Origin: Tetraselmis striata
Taxonomy: Eukaryota; Chlorophyta; Chlorodendrophyceae; Chlorodendrales; Chlorodendraceae
Direction of reading: 5' to 3'
Assembly (NCBI GenBank): GCA_006384855.1
Contig: VCJN01002273.1
Span: 1-64,000 of the forward strand
Length of the DNA stretch: 64,000 nucleotides
In this document: positions 10,704 through 22,492 of the stretch, one piece after another
Layout: the number at the start of each line of letters is the position of its first letter
How positions within the stretch are numbered: the first letter of the stretch is position 1
Notes under the pieces: generated by a model
Told to the model about the DNA's origin: nothing
The model's input: the letters and a program-made list of their open reading frames with translations, nothing else
Databases searched by the model: none
Made by a program: the position numbers and the translations under genes

Positions 10704-11016
10704 CAGGGTTGGGCTGCAGTTCACTTTCCAGTACTGCAGGCTGCAGGCAGGCTGTAGTGCAGGCTGCAGTCAACATGATGACTGCAGCCTGCAGTACTGC
10801 TGGCTGAAGTGTAGGCTGCAGTGCAGACTGCAGTAGCTAGCACTGAAACTGTTGATTATAGGGAAGGGCGGGACAGAGAAGGGCATATTTGTGGGGCACT
10901 TAGGGTAACTGCACTGCAGCCCCTTTTCGGGAAGTACTGCAGTGCAGTGCAGTAGCTTAACCGCAGGCTGCAGTTTCTGCAGTCTGCAGTGCAGTAGATA
11001 CTGCAGCCCAACCCTG
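10704..11016. mobile_element. hAT-like MITE rich in CTGCAG
   Basis: The ends are inverted: CAGGGTTGGGCTGCAGT at the left and its complement at the right, extending to ACCAGGGTTGGGCTGCAGT (19 of 19) if the flanks are included. The 8 bases outside each end, ATCATTAC and GTCAGTAC, agree at 6 of 8 positions, as expected of an aged 8-bp target duplication. Ends starting CAGGG plus an 8-bp duplication are hallmarks of hAT elements. The 313-bp inside is filled with CTGCAG and GCAGTACTGC and has no coding frame, so it is non-autonomous. Confidence 0.75.
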
Positions 11017-11406
11017 GTCAGTACAAAACCGATCGGCACAGCTTGCTGCGCTTACCATACAGGGTACCTGTAGTCGCGACGAGTATCATCAGCCGTGACT
11101 ACGGCGACGACGTGGCGAGATATGAGCCCGCCAACAATAGAAACGGCGAAGTACACAGGATGACAGGATTGCTTGTCAGTACGGACCATCGTACCGGTAA
11201 TTCGCGCGCGCGGCGCGGATCCTGCACGCACCTACCCTTACTCGTACCTATACCACAGTCGGGGCTACCCAGGTTTAATCCTTTTTCCAGGTTTATATAT
11301 CACTGCTTATGCAGCGACTTCTGTACCTCCCAATGAACACACATGCACAAGGGAATGGGGAAACAAGGATTACGTCTGAACACCGGACGACCAGAGTAGA
11401 CCGCAG

Positions 11407-12512
11407 TCACTCAGCAATTGCGCGCCGCTGCACCGTCTTTCGCCTGTCGTCCCGTATCGTTGGTGGGCTGGCAATCCTCTGCTGTTCCTGCGCCTCAATA
11501 TCTCGTGCCTCTCCACAAATTGCACCCTTCATAAAGTCACGCCACTGCAGTCGCCGTGGGTAGCTGCTCTCGACGCGCACAGTGCAGTGCTTGGCACGCC
11601 GCCGGCGTACGGTGCGAATTTGATATGGCTTTGCGAGCGCTCGTCTCCTTGCCCGGCTTGACAGGACCAGGGCCTACCCAGCGACGGCCTGCCAGCGCTT
11701 TGTGCAACGCCCGTCCAGTCGGAAGGTCAACGAGCTTGTTCCGGCGGATCTCCAACTGGCCCATCACGCGTCACAACGGGCCCAGTCCGTGCTCTGCAAA
11801 AGGTTCCCCAAGCCCTTGATACCCTGAGGCGGCCTTGTAGTTTCTCAACACCAGCAAGTTGTCTTTTTTTCTTGGTATTGCCCCAGACAGGGGGCAGTAG
11901 ATAATGTTAGCACTCCCGCAAATTTCACATGGCACCTGTACCTGCGTGCTTGACAGCGACCGCACCAGTGCACAAATCGGCACACGACTGCCGGCTTGAT
12001 CTGGTTGGGACAGGCGGGCGGCTCCTTGGCAGCAGGCCACGTCTAGTGAAGAGAAAGGGAATTTGGAACGATGCTGAGTGGACGATGCCCCCTCCTTTTG
12101 TGTCACCAGCCACAGAAAGCGAAGGAAACAGCGGTACTGGGAGCTCAACGGGACTTTATCGCGGTGGCTTGGATCCCTCGCTGGAGCAGGCCGTGCCTCG
12201 TGACCAGCGCCCGGCAAATGAGCTGCAGGCCATTAAGGAAGCGTCATTGTACAATTGGGTATGGATACAGTGCTGTGTGCTGTCCCGTACTCACAGCTTG
12301 TGACTGCAACAGGAATGGTGACTCCACCCGTTTCCGCACTCTTGCGTAGGCGCTCAAGGGGAATACTGGATACATTGTCCGCCTCTTGGCGCTGTACTCC
12401 CTGACGTTTGGTCTCATTGGCGGGCCAATCTCCTACCAGACTTTTGATCCTGCCGTTCAGGTGGGGAGAAACATTCTCGTTCCATAGAAACCGCATTTGG
12501 GATGTGCCTGTG
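11407..12512 (-). CDS. Unrecognised spliced host-type gene
   Basis: Minus-strand exons look genuine. The first (about 12512-12295) includes NENVSPHLNGRIKSLVGDWP and ends at a GTGAGT donor. The next starts at 12222 after CTGCAG and runs in phase to CEICGSANIIYCPLSGAIPR and NLLVLRNYKAASGYQGLGEP. The same frame then meets a TGA (complement at 11771-11773) and, past it, resumes as MGQLEIRRNKLVDLPTGRAL. The last exon (11544-11407) starts after CTGCAG and reads WRDFMKGAICGEARDIEAQE to a stop. Upstream exons may lie at 12.6-13.8 kb. The C-x2-C...C arrangement could bind a metal. I recognise no family. The TGA may be avoided by an intron I cannot place, or may mark a broken gene. Confidence 0.5.
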
Positions 12513-13278
12513 TTGCCCGAAGACTCTCGGACCAGGCACGTTCACTCGGTGGACGGCGGTTTGCTTGTCTGCAGCCTCTGGAGTTTTTCCTCAGCGGATC
12601 TACAGGAAGCTTGCTGGTGGTGTCTGTTGCGGTAGGCGCGCAGACCTACGGCTGACTATGATATCACATCCTGGCATGTTTTGGATGGGCGTGCACCAAT
12701 GCAGATCACTAAATCAATGTGCCCGCGATCAGGTACTCCGCATGTACCTGGGCTGGTCATATGTGGGGAACCGCTTGCTGAGCGCTTCTGTGGCGTACGA
12801 GGAGACTGGATGGTGAGGCTGGCATACCAAGTCGCGTTGCTACCTGCTATGGGCGTGCCATGTACAGGCTGCTTATTCCAAACCCCACAGGTACGATGGC
12901 CAGGTGTTTGTGAAGCCACAGGAGGTTCTGGCCCGTGACCGGCTCCTTGGAACATATGAGGTGCGATGCCTGGTATGCTGCGGATATTATTCGTAGACAT
13001 GGCGATCTGATTCGGCTCCGTCTGGTATTTGGCTCTCGCTGATATTGGTGGTGTTTGTGTTGCGTACCGCCAGGCAAAGCCGGCCCTGGCGAAGCTGAAG
13101 ACTTCCCTGACAGTGTGCGCAGTAGCATTGCTGTCTTGCGCCGGGACACTGACCATATGCATCAACAATGGGACTGACGCCGACGGCGTGTACGGTGCGT
13201 GTTGCTGCAATGGTGTTGGGATGCATTGCCACACCACTGCATCGGGTGGTAATCCCATCCTTCCGGTACCTGCTGCAA

Positions 13279-13545
13279 ATGCAGGAGTGGCTGTACCTAC
13301 TGTTGCTGATCTTGCTCATTTGGCCAACCTGTGCTGCAGGTAGAGGCGCTGCACAGCCCCGCAAAGTGACCGCAAACGGGATTATTTACAGTAGCCAGGT
13401 GCGGAGTGTGGATCAGTTGTTATACGATGATGATGCTGCTGCAGCCGAGGCTGCTGCAGCCGGCAACAGACCAGCATACTGTGGCGACAGGTACTTCAAA
13501 TCGCTGGCAGGCGGGGAAAAAGTATGCGCAAAATTCGAAAAATAG
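13279..13545 (+). CDS. Possible small secreted protein, 88 aa
   Basis: The frame begins MQEWLYLLLLILLIWPTCAA, a textbook signal peptide with a hydrophobic core and small residues before the likely cleavage site. It continues with a DDD plus poly-Ala segment and a short Cys-containing tail (PAYCGDRYFKSLAGGEKVCA) ending at TAG. It overlaps a coding-like reading on the other strand, so at most one of the two is likely to be real. No homologous family is recognised. Confidence 0.3.
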   Translation: MQEWLYLLLLILLIWPTCAAGRGAAQPRKVTANGIIYSSQVRSVDQLLYDDDAAAAEAAAAGNRPAYCGDRYFKSLAGGEKVCAKFEK

Positions 13546-13815
13546 CAATCCTTAATGGTTTCGATAGTGGCGGACCGTGTTCCCTCCTTGTAAGTCACAG
13601 TCCAAGAAGGATTCACATTGACAGTGCTGAAATCATTGAATCCACAACAAAGTCCCTGTAAGGCGCAGAATGAATTGGCTGCGCGTTCACCATTGCTCTA
13701 ACTAGCAGTTGCATTTTGCTGAATTGGACATCGATGAAGAGAAGGATTTCTGCAACTTCATTGCCTCTGGGGGCCATATATGCAGCAGTGGCAAAACCAA
13801 CGGCTACTTGCATCT
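13413..13815 (-). CDS. Coding-like segment in two overlapping frames, unrecognised
   Basis: On the minus strand one frame starts MQVAVGFATAAYMAPRGNEV and continues to FSKMQLLVRAMVNAQPIH. A second frame, overlapping the end of the first, reads NPSWTVTYKEGTRSATIETI and ends in a poly-Ala/Ser tail. A very short intron or a frameshift would be needed to use both. It may be an upstream part of the minus-strand gene at 11.4-12.5 kb. It conflicts with the plus-strand signal-peptide frame. Confidence 0.3.
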
Positions 13816-13822
13816 GTGCCTT

Positions 13823-14518
13823 TGGGGCAGAGGGGGCGGGGGTTAATCTTTAAAACATCACGCAAGCCCGTATAGCGTAGATTTCATTCAAACGGGCCCA
13901 CGAGTGCTCACACGAGTTTACCCTATCGTGTACCAGAAGGGAAAAAAATACTCTGCTTCTATTTTACTTTTTGGGCCGCTGTAGTGCGTTTTAACTAGTT
14001 ATGCCAATATTATGATATCAGACTTATTTGCAGCAGGGTCTTGATATTCCCGTGGGTAACCTTTCTTGACCAGCATGAGTGACCGATTCCTCGATATATA
14101 GTAAACATTGAATTTAGGCGGAATTTGTACTGGATATTAATACATATGTTATAAGGATTACTTCCTGTGTTGTGGATTGAATCCAGCACATGATCCGTTA
14201 TGCCCGCGCCTTGAATTTGTTCCTGCTACCTGCAGCATACCTGGATACTGTAGTATATACGTACCGTATCCTACCGGCAACTGATTTAATAGACCGGTAC
14301 GCGCGCGTAGTTATGTTATTATTTGCATATTATATTGTACGTTTACGACGGGTACGGGTACCTGAAGTAGTAGTCAAGTAGTGAAGTTCTCAGTACTACT
14401 CGTAGCATCAGCAGCCGTGTCTACCTGCCGCCCTCATATTGTACGACCGTCCGCAGCATCAGCAGTGCAGGCTGCGACCACTACCAAGACGAGCAGCACC
14501 ATGTGATACGTACCAGCA
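13823..14518. other. AT-richer intergenic DNA
   Basis: Base composition drops in GC relative to the flanks. There is no supportable coding frame. It may contain the 5' region of the following plus-strand gene. Confidence 0.4.
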
Positions 14519-16042
14519 GTGTGTTCGATGCCCAGCTATGATGTGTCGTGTCTGCAGCAGGAGAAACGCCAAGCTCAGCGTAATATCTTTGGCAGGCACG
14601 TTCCCAGTAAGGCACATACGCTGATCGACATGTCGACCCTCTATGCGAGAGACGCACAAGGGACTCCTCCGTCTGTGAGGGAGCTGCGCTCAGAGCTCCG
14701 GGATGCAACCCGCACAGTGGGACGAGGACCCCAGGGCGACCTTTTCAACATCCGACACGTAAATTTGGCTGAGGAAGAAACCGCCACTCTCATTTTGCCA
14801 GGCCTAGGCGGCATGGCGGCGGCGTCGAGGGCAAATAGTGCAGCGCAGTCCAGTTCTTCTGGCGGATCAAATGAATGCGACCCGGCACTGGAGAAATTTT
14901 GGAGAAAGTTGTCATCTGTTGGCGGGAAAATCGTGGCAGGGGCAGCTGTGGGCAGTGCCGCAAATGCTGCCAGGAAGAACCTGCTGAAGAATTCGCGAAC
15001 ACCACTGCCTCCTCCACCCGTGAAACGAATACCGCTGCAGGTAGGTCGCATATCTACCGCTGACACACTCAACTGCTGCGCGACACAGGCCTCCTGTATT
15101 CCCTGACACTAGTACTATGTGCGACGTGTGCTCACAGTCGCAGGCACTTGCATTGCAGCAATGCCAGATGGTGTTAGATCTTCCTCAGGAACCAGCCGTC
15201 AGCACGCATGAGCTTATCCGTATGGCACGTACGAAATATCGAACCCAGCAGGTGGAGCTTGCGCTGCCACAGTCAGTGCCGAAATCAAGGAAGACAGTGA
15301 TGATTGAAGATGACTCTCCTAGGTTGCTTGATGCCCGAAGCGAAGAAAACGCTGCAGCAGCGTATGCTGAGAGAGCTGCACCGCGCCGGGAGCTGCTGCG
15401 CTCGAAATCAGAGGGGCGGATCATGGCGCAGCTACGGTCATCAATGCGGGCTGGAACGCCGCAGACCACCACCCAGCGGTTCTGCAGTCCAATGACAAGC
15501 AAATGTGAGGTATGTGGCTGGACCATATCCAACTAATTCATGCAATAACAGGCAAACATGTAGCATGGGATCTACCGCGTCAAGGTGGGCGATCTCGTCA
15601 ATGCGCTGCATCATCAAAAGTCAGCGTTGTGTGTTGAGTATGATGGGAACACTTAATAGTCAGGCTTCCATCTGACAGCTGCCGGTTAGCATCTCGCCGT
15701 CTTGAATCTATGTCAATTCTGTGCTGGGGTGATGCTGTGAAACGTTCCATGTCATCACTCTTCCCTAGGATGTATATGATCGGCATGTGCATACACTTGC
15801 AGGCATATCATTGGTCTTTGAACTGAGCCCATGCTTGTGTTATTTGCCTGTCACAGCTCGCCAACACTGCGGTGTCAAATCTGATTCAGCAACGAGCACT
15901 GCCCCCCATTAGACTCCCAGGATCCAGAGCAGGAGAACTTTCAAGTTTCTTTTGCGCCTCTGAAATGGTAGGCAGAAATGTGCACAGTAGAGCTTCCCTG
16001 CGGCGAAGTCGAAGTGCCTTTAATATTAGTATGATGCCATAG
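14519..16042 (+). CDS. Unrecognised spliced gene, about 380 aa
   Basis: Exons in phase 0 can be placed at 14519-15040 (donor GTAGGT), 15138-15509 (acceptor CTCACAG, donor GTATGT), 15564-15632 (donor GTTGAG, weak) and 15857-16042 (acceptor TGTCACAG, stop TAG). If the third intron is not used, exon 3 instead ends at a TAA at 15654-15656. The predicted protein contains a Gly/Ala-rich segment (GGKIVAGAAVGSAANAARKN), a Pro run, an Arg/Ala-rich region (ERAAPRRELLRSKSEGRI) and a basic C-terminus ending FNISMMP. There is no catalytic motif and it looks partly disordered. The true start may lie in an earlier exon. It is convergent with the RING gene, with a CT microsatellite between them. Confidence 0.55.
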
Positions 16043-16153
16043 ACACAGCAGCGCGTGATGGGCCTGGCACGCCTGAGCGCAAGTGTACTGCCTTGTAACG
16101 CACTGTTTTTTTCCCTTGTGAGCTCCACAGGAGGAGTGCATCCGCCTTCCCAT

Positions 16154-16157
<4 letters not shown>

Positions 16158-16200
<43 letters not shown>
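16158..16200. repeat. (CT)n microsatellite
   Basis: About 21 uninterrupted CT units lie between two convergent genes. Confidence 0.95.
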
Positions 16201-16204
<4 letters not shown>

Positions 16205-16468
16205 CACCCCTGACTAATTAGATCTTCATGAAGAAAGATGGTGGTGGGGTTGCGATGGCATGCTCATGGAGTCATGACGGCAGAGCGCGGGCTGAACTCC
16301 GATATTTGATGCTACCTCAGAGCCAGCATGCCTCAATTGCACTGCAAAAGCAAGGACTGCAGCGGCAGCAACACCTGCCGTGTCTAGCGTTTGCCTGAGG
16401 CAATCTGATGATTCCGAAGCTCAAGCAACGCTGTGTATACAGATCTCAGGCGGCACGGGTAGCTACGT

Positions 16469-18587
16469 CTACATGTAAGGCATGGCTGACACCGTGATGT
16501 TGCAATCCAGATCCCACACATCGCCACATCCATCACTGTCCGCGAAGTCAGCAGGTTCTGACGTCGGCAATGATGCTCGGGCAGGCTGCGAATGGCACTC
16601 ATGCGGGCTCTGATGCGGACGTGTCTCCCACATTGCCGTTTTCGACGGCACACTCAACGAGCCCTCCATGCATACCGCACCCGACTTCTTATCATCTCTG
16701 CAGGGGGTTTCCCTCGATCTTGGGCTGTTCTCTGGGGCTGGCTCCACCTACATCCAAGCCCATCGACTGACAGCATTAGCGTACATCTGTTATGGATATA
16801 TAGTGCCCCATTCCAAACGGTTGAATGCGAAGAAGCCGTACCTGCTGCCGGTAGGCTGGCGTTCCTAGGCCTTGACTCAGCTGTGCTCCGCTCAAGGGTT
16901 GGTTGGCCATTCCCTGTGCCTTGCGGTCAATGTCGGATTCCAACTTACAGGGGAAACACACCACACAGAACATTAAAACGCCTTCCTCAAAATTTCCCAT
17001 TGCTGGCGCGAGCACTGAAGATGTTTGCTGGTGCTGTACATGTTCAAATACGCGGCTCCAAAACAAGCAAACATTATACCGAGGCAGCAATGGTGTCAGC
17101 AAGCCCAACCTGTACTGTCAGCTTCACGCCGTCTTCCTTGCATGAGGAGGCGGTGAGCTTGACACGGACATAGGCGTGAACACGTCCACCCGCATGAATC
17201 CCTGCCTGTCCAGACTCATTCCATGCCAGCATCGCACGACTTCTGGTATGATGATGAGACTCGTTCTGATTGCAGGGCAGGTCATGCTCGCAGGCTCCAT
17301 CGGGTCCAGGAGGACACGGATCAGGGATTGCATTGTCATGTTCTCCTCCGCCAGTCGCTGCAAGAGTAGATGGGCCAAGTTGGGAATGTGCTGCTTGTTC
17401 CTGAGCTCTGGATGCCGCGCGCCGCTCCTTTATCAGCTTCCACGCAGCCAGCTTGGATTCAGCCTGCCCCATGCATGCATCCATATTCAATCACCGGACT
17501 GACCAGGAAGATTGAGACTCGCCCATGAACACTGGAATGTGTGCCGTGCAATTGGCATCCGGTGACTCGCCTCTCTGCTTTTCAAACCGATCGAGCGACG
17601 GCACATGTCGTTTATTCTGCGTTGCATATCATAGGCACCCGTGTGATGGCCAGCGGGATCGGCCTCCAACTCCGGACCGCGCGCTGATGGTATTGCGCTG
17701 TCCACGTGGACCTGTCCTGAAGCCGTGGATGCTTCGCAAGGGCTTGCCAAGGGAAGGCACGACGAGAGACCTCTAGCAGAGTGGTGCGCTTCAGCGAGCT
17801 CCCCGCACTGAGACCTGGTATCCAGCAGTGCTCACATGTATCAGTTTTTTCTCGACACCACAGTCTGTTTGGTCAAATCAACCAACTTTCAAGATACAGC
17901 AAATCTGCAGAAACATTCAAAGCAGTGCAAAAGGAAAACCACAGACATCAATGTATGCAAATTTCCTTGTGTTCTATGAAAAAAAAGCACCCAGATTGCC
18001 TGACAGCCACAGTAACATTGATTGACATCGGCACCTGGGCGGTGCTGCGTCGCCTGGCCAGACACCAGCGATGACGTCAACGATGGATTGGCGCGGCGCT
18101 TCTAGACCTCCACTCACGGTAGATCCTCCACCCACAGCTTGCCGGCAGAGAGGACAGGAATCGCTGAAAGACAGCAGCCATGGGCGGATGCACCTGTTCA
18201 CATCAATATCAGTCTGGTCAAAACGTGCAGGAGCCATCGGCATGCCCGTGATCGAGCGGTCTGGATGCATGGATGGCACCAGTGTCACATGCGTGGCAAA
18301 AATGATAGCTGCACCCGAAGTAAATGAAGTAGGGAGAGAGAATGCACGAGCTCCTGCGAAACGTGAATCACAAAAGCAGGGGACCGTGGGTGCAGGCGTA
18401 CAATCTGTTCTGTTGAAACGCTGGTGGATGGGCACACTTACCCAGCGTGGAAGACGTGAGCGCACGGCAAGCTTGTGATACAATCTTGGGTGCAGAACTG
18501 CTCACTGCAAATTGAGCACTCCACGAACGGTGTGTTCCATGCTGCAGTAATTTGCTGCGGACCACAGCGGGGGTCAGCGAGCAGCAT
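16469..18587 (-). CDS. RING-H2 finger protein, probable E3 ubiquitin ligase
   Basis: The first visible exon (18587-18442) opens MLLADPRCGPQQITAAW and joins in phase across GTAAGT...CAG to the exon starting at 18193. Together they form a full C3H2C3 RING: Cys24, Cys27, Cys42, His44, His47, Cys50, Cys62 and Cys65 (CSIC...PCAHVFHAGC...CPLC). Such domains recruit E2 enzymes. Later exons are 17463-17110, 16943-16842 and 16747-16469, all phase 0, with another coding block at about 17750-17520 whose borders are unclear. The remainder is Ser/Pro/His-rich and probably disordered, ending DLDCNITVSAMPYM. No membrane segment or second domain was seen, so the substrate is unknown. An upstream exon could supply another start. 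Confidence 0.75.
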
Positions 18588-18783
18588 GTGGCAGGGAGTC
18601 TATGCCATCTCGCTGAGCCTGGTCCTGATGCAGGCTCACAGGGCACAGTGTGTGTCACGCAAGTACATACAAAAATAAATCGGTTGTATGAAATTTGGTC
18701 AAGTGCACGTAGCCCAGCTCACCAGAGGTCCGGGAGGGCTCCATTTAATTCTTACTGGGTATTGAGAGACAGCCTGGTGTACA

Positions 18784-18828
18784 TGTGTGTTTGCGTGTGT
18801 GTGTGTGTGTGTTTGTGTGTGTGTGTGC
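18784..18828. repeat. (GT)n microsatellite
   Basis: Interrupted GT repeats lie between the RING-H2 gene and the 3' end of DNAAF1. Confidence 0.9.
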
Positions 18829-18902
18829 CATCATATGCTAGAGGTAGAGGTATACGTGTCGAATGTGCCATGCTGCGGATATCACTGGTTGAGTCGAACG
18901 AC

Positions 18903-20767
18903 TTAGCAGCAGAAGGCCGCAGGCGGCACCTGTACTTCCAAAGCGTCAACCGCCTCAGCGGTGGCGACCCGATGCGCCTGCAGAATGGCATCCGTGTGCG
19001 TCGCCATCTCCAGTGCCTGGGTCGCAGTGATAAGCGACTCTCGTACGGCACGGCGACTGGCACGCTGCAACGCAAATGACGTGACGTTCCCCCTTTCTTG
19101 ACGCCGCTTTGCTGCCCAAAACTCCTGCACTCACATAGGTCATAGCATGCGCTCCCTGACAAACATAGCATGCCCTCCTCGACAGAGGAGATCTGCTGGG
19201 CGTCGCCAAGATGAGCAATTCCGACGGACTCACAGACTGATACAGCAGCTTTATTCCATCACTGCATCACTGTCCTTCAGCTCCACGCCCTCTGCGGCGC
19301 CCGGCGCTGCCTGTTTCCTCCACCCCAAACGGCAAACGGTTGCCATGGCCACACTCACCGTCCGCGCAGCGCGCTCTGCTTTGACTCCTCCACTTTGCCA
19401 AGCTTCTGCACCCACTCGCTCGATGTCCTGCAAGCAAAGGCAATACTTTTAGATTCTGAGCATTTGATTCTACTCAGGTCATAACAGCAATGCAGGATAG
19501 ATGCTGTTGGTGCAGGTAGGTGGTCGGAGAGGCACGCCTCGATGGGGCGGTCGTCCAGGTAGCGGAGCTCCGCCATGTTAAAAATGAGACGCCGTCGATA
19601 GTTTGGCAACTGGGCTACTGCGTTTTGCTGCAAGTAAAGTACACGCACTGCAGAGAGCTCCGCCAAAATGCTCAAGACAGTGTCTCCCTCCAGCGAGTTG
19701 TGCGACAAATCAACAACCTGCGGCATCCATGGTGAAGGGCACCGGTATATGTGATGGCAACACGTCTCAAAAAGCCTTCATGTTTCAGCATGATGAGTCC
19801 GACCAACACGCCATTAAATGGAAGGGATGAAAGAACGTTGCAGGAATTCGGACCTGCAAATGCCGGCAACTATTCACCAGAGTCTTGACATTGCTCTCTC
19901 CAGATAAGCCAATCCGAGCCGCGTGCTTGACATTGCAGCAACAGACCGCAGGCGGACGTTACAACATGCCACACATGTTAAATATGCGCAGCAGTGCACA
20001 GGATTCACAATACGGGGCATGCATCCCTGCAATTACGACAACAACCGCCATGCTGCACATACAATGCAACACCACAGGGCACTCAATGGCGACGGTCGGG
20101 GCAGTCCAGTGGCATTCTTACCAGCGTTGACAGATTTGGAGGCAGACCTTGCAGATCGCGGATTGGGTTTCCAGATATGTTCAGTGTATCCAACGCATCG
20201 CATATCTCCAATGCGTTCAGACTGGTGATGGCTGTAGACGCATTGTGCCGACACAGTTAGTACTTCTTGAGCAATATAGTCATAAAGACGACACACAAGC
20301 TGCCTGCACTTTTTCGAGGTACATAGGCACAGCAGATAGGGCACAACAGTACCGTTGGATTGCAGATACAGAACACGGAGATTTCGGAGACAGGCTATGC
20401 CCTCCACAGAGCTCAGGCAGTTGTTCTCCAGATGCAGGACCTGGTGGCAACGTTGGAAACCGATGGCGTCAGATTCATCTCCGATTGGGATGTGGTAAAG
20501 GGCCAGGCCCATCGATGGACGAAGGCACAAGACGGTATTGTAGCAGCTTCGGTCTCCCATTCGTACCTTGCAGGCCACATACTGGTCAAGACCTCTCACG
20601 TTCCTGAAGTTCTGCTGGTGAAGATACAGAATAGTGTTACACGCTGGCACTGTGTACACCCCACGGGTGCGGCATAGCTCTTGCACTACCCGAAAGGTCA
20701 TGTCCCTCTCCGAAAACCCGTCCTCGGCTGCCTCGGACTCATCATGACGGCGCGACGGGGCGTTCAT
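18903..20767 (-). CDS. DNAAF1: Dynein axonemal assembly factor 1 (LRRC50/ODA7 type)
   Basis: Seven exons join in phase: 20767-20567, 20440-20353, 20231-20122, 19925-19854, 19717-19538, 19427-19359 and 19124-18903, giving about 313 aa. Residues 1-67 include ELCRTRGVYTVPACNTILYL, matching the family's start of the repeat domain. Leucine-rich repeats follow (VLHLENNCLSSVEGI, LRVLYLQSNAITSLNALE, LDTLNISGNPIRDLQGL, VVDLSHNSL). The family signature LPNYRRRLI...YLDDRP and then AEAWQSGG, typical of LRRC50 proteins, is present. The family acts in the cytoplasm to preassemble dynein arms for motile cilia. The protein is shorter than the human form (about 725 aa) and lacks its long tail. The intron between exons 5 and 6 fits only with a GC donor (GAG|GCGTGC). 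Exon 4 has a poor pyrimidine tract and is the least certain. Confidence 0.88.
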
Positions 20768-21048
20768 GGAGGTATGCACGCAAGCGCTCACTACTGCAGC
20801 GCGTATCACTTGTTGCACGCGAGTAAATACTTCTTGTCTCGTTAATATCCTTTTCCTGGGAGATGCCGGCTCTTGCCCGGACCACTTGATTGCGTGCAAG
20901 GTACAGAGTCCGATCGACAGTGAACCGGAGATGTTGGTGGCCGATATTCTGATGAAGTAACTCCGGAACAGGCGTCTGACGGCGCCGATGAAGCGATTCG
21001 CCGAGCCGAGGCCCATGCCACGGCGGCATGTTCTTATTGACGAGGCCA

Positions 21049-21080
21049 TGCTGCTGCTGCTGCTGCTGCTGTGCTGCTGA
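21049..21080. repeat. (CTG)n trinucleotide repeat
   Basis: About nine CTG units lie about 280 bp upstream of the DNAAF1 start, probably in the 5' untranslated or promoter region. Confidence 0.9.
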
Positions 21081-22492
21081 GGGAGCCCCGTCGGTTCGCC
21101 ACGGTGTGCGAGTACAGTAGTGCCAGTATAAAGACCTTTACGACAAATTCGTTTGTCGATTTGTTTACACCGGGTTTAAATCACCTATGTATCCCGTATC
21201 CGTTATAACGCCGCATTTCAAAGGCCTTGCAACCTACTGGCGGTGCTGTAAAGTTAAAGTGGCGGTGCTTTAGTCGTAGTCATCGAAGCCCGTGGCGAAA
21301 GACGACGCCGGGACGATGAGGCGCTGCTGGCGGGCAGCTGCTGCTTCAGAGGCAGGCAAGCTGCTGCGCGAGGCTGCTGCGCTGTTGGCGGGCAGCTGAT
21401 GACGAAGCTCCAACTACTGGATTTCAACGACTGGGGCAGATACTGGGTTTTGAGTTTTTCGACCCAGTAGGGAATCACCGTGATGACACCCGGACGAAAC
21501 GGCGGGTATAAACTATTCCTATCTCGCAAGTCCATCTCACAAGTCTAGGAGATACTTACTTTGTCTGACGATATCACCAACCCGCCACTACAGACATCGA
21601 GCTACTGCAAGAACTGTTATCATTATTTTTGATCTCCACCTCTCCAGCAGCCCGAGGTGCATGTGAAAAACGCCCATCACAGTAATATGTTTATGGGCAA
21701 TATATATAGCTCCATAAAAAAACACCAGTTCGCATACCGTGCTGTGTGTCGTCCAATCAGCCGCCTCGTCCACTCGCTGATGTGACAGTCATGTAGGTGT
21801 ATTAAAAAACATGCCTCATCATACAGGTACACTACAATTTCAAATCCTGACCCAGTACAAGCCAGGGCTCATGCACACCTCAGACCGGGCGCTGCCAATA
21901 AATGTATACGGCATGAGTAGCTGCCCCTGTCGTAGTGCATTGAGGCGCTTGGCGCCCGCAAGTTTATTGTTCATACCTACTGCATCGCCCACCCCGGCCA
22001 GGCAGGACAATTACGACTTTTGCACGGTAATGCTACATGTTGCATGGTAGGGATCGAGCGTTGGATGATACAAGTACCGATGCTGCTGTGCGCATAACGC
22101 TAGTTCTATTGATAATACGATTTACTTCAGGCGGGGCGCAAACTATCAATAAATACGCCACAGGTGTGGCAGATCCTTGGCCTTTGGCTGCAGCAGGTAA
22201 CACGCAGAGTGCACTTGACAACCAGCAATTGCCATCTTGCACAGACTATTGCGCTATGGGCGAGGGCATCACAGGTCTGTCTTATTCAGGGTAGTCGAAC
22301 ACGTGGCGAGGTACGCATACCCGCACTCCCGCGCCAGGCATACCCGGAAATGAATCGCTAGCAGTGGCCAGCTGCAAGGGCCACCGCCAGTATGCTCCAT
22401 GCAAACTGTTTGCATGCTCTTGCCATGCAGCATGGTTTATCTATTTCATGCGAAGAGGAAGTACAGGAGTGAGCACTCATTTGACCACCAAT
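21081..22492. other. Intergenic between DNAAF1 (5' side) and GRWD1 (3' side)
   Basis: It contains a small hairpin at about 21441-21467 (ACTGGGT...ACCCAGT), a repeated CTGTTGGCGGGCAGCTG-like motif at about 21320-21400, and a palindrome ATGCAAACTGTTTGCAT at about 22398. No gene is supportable. Confidence 0.5.
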
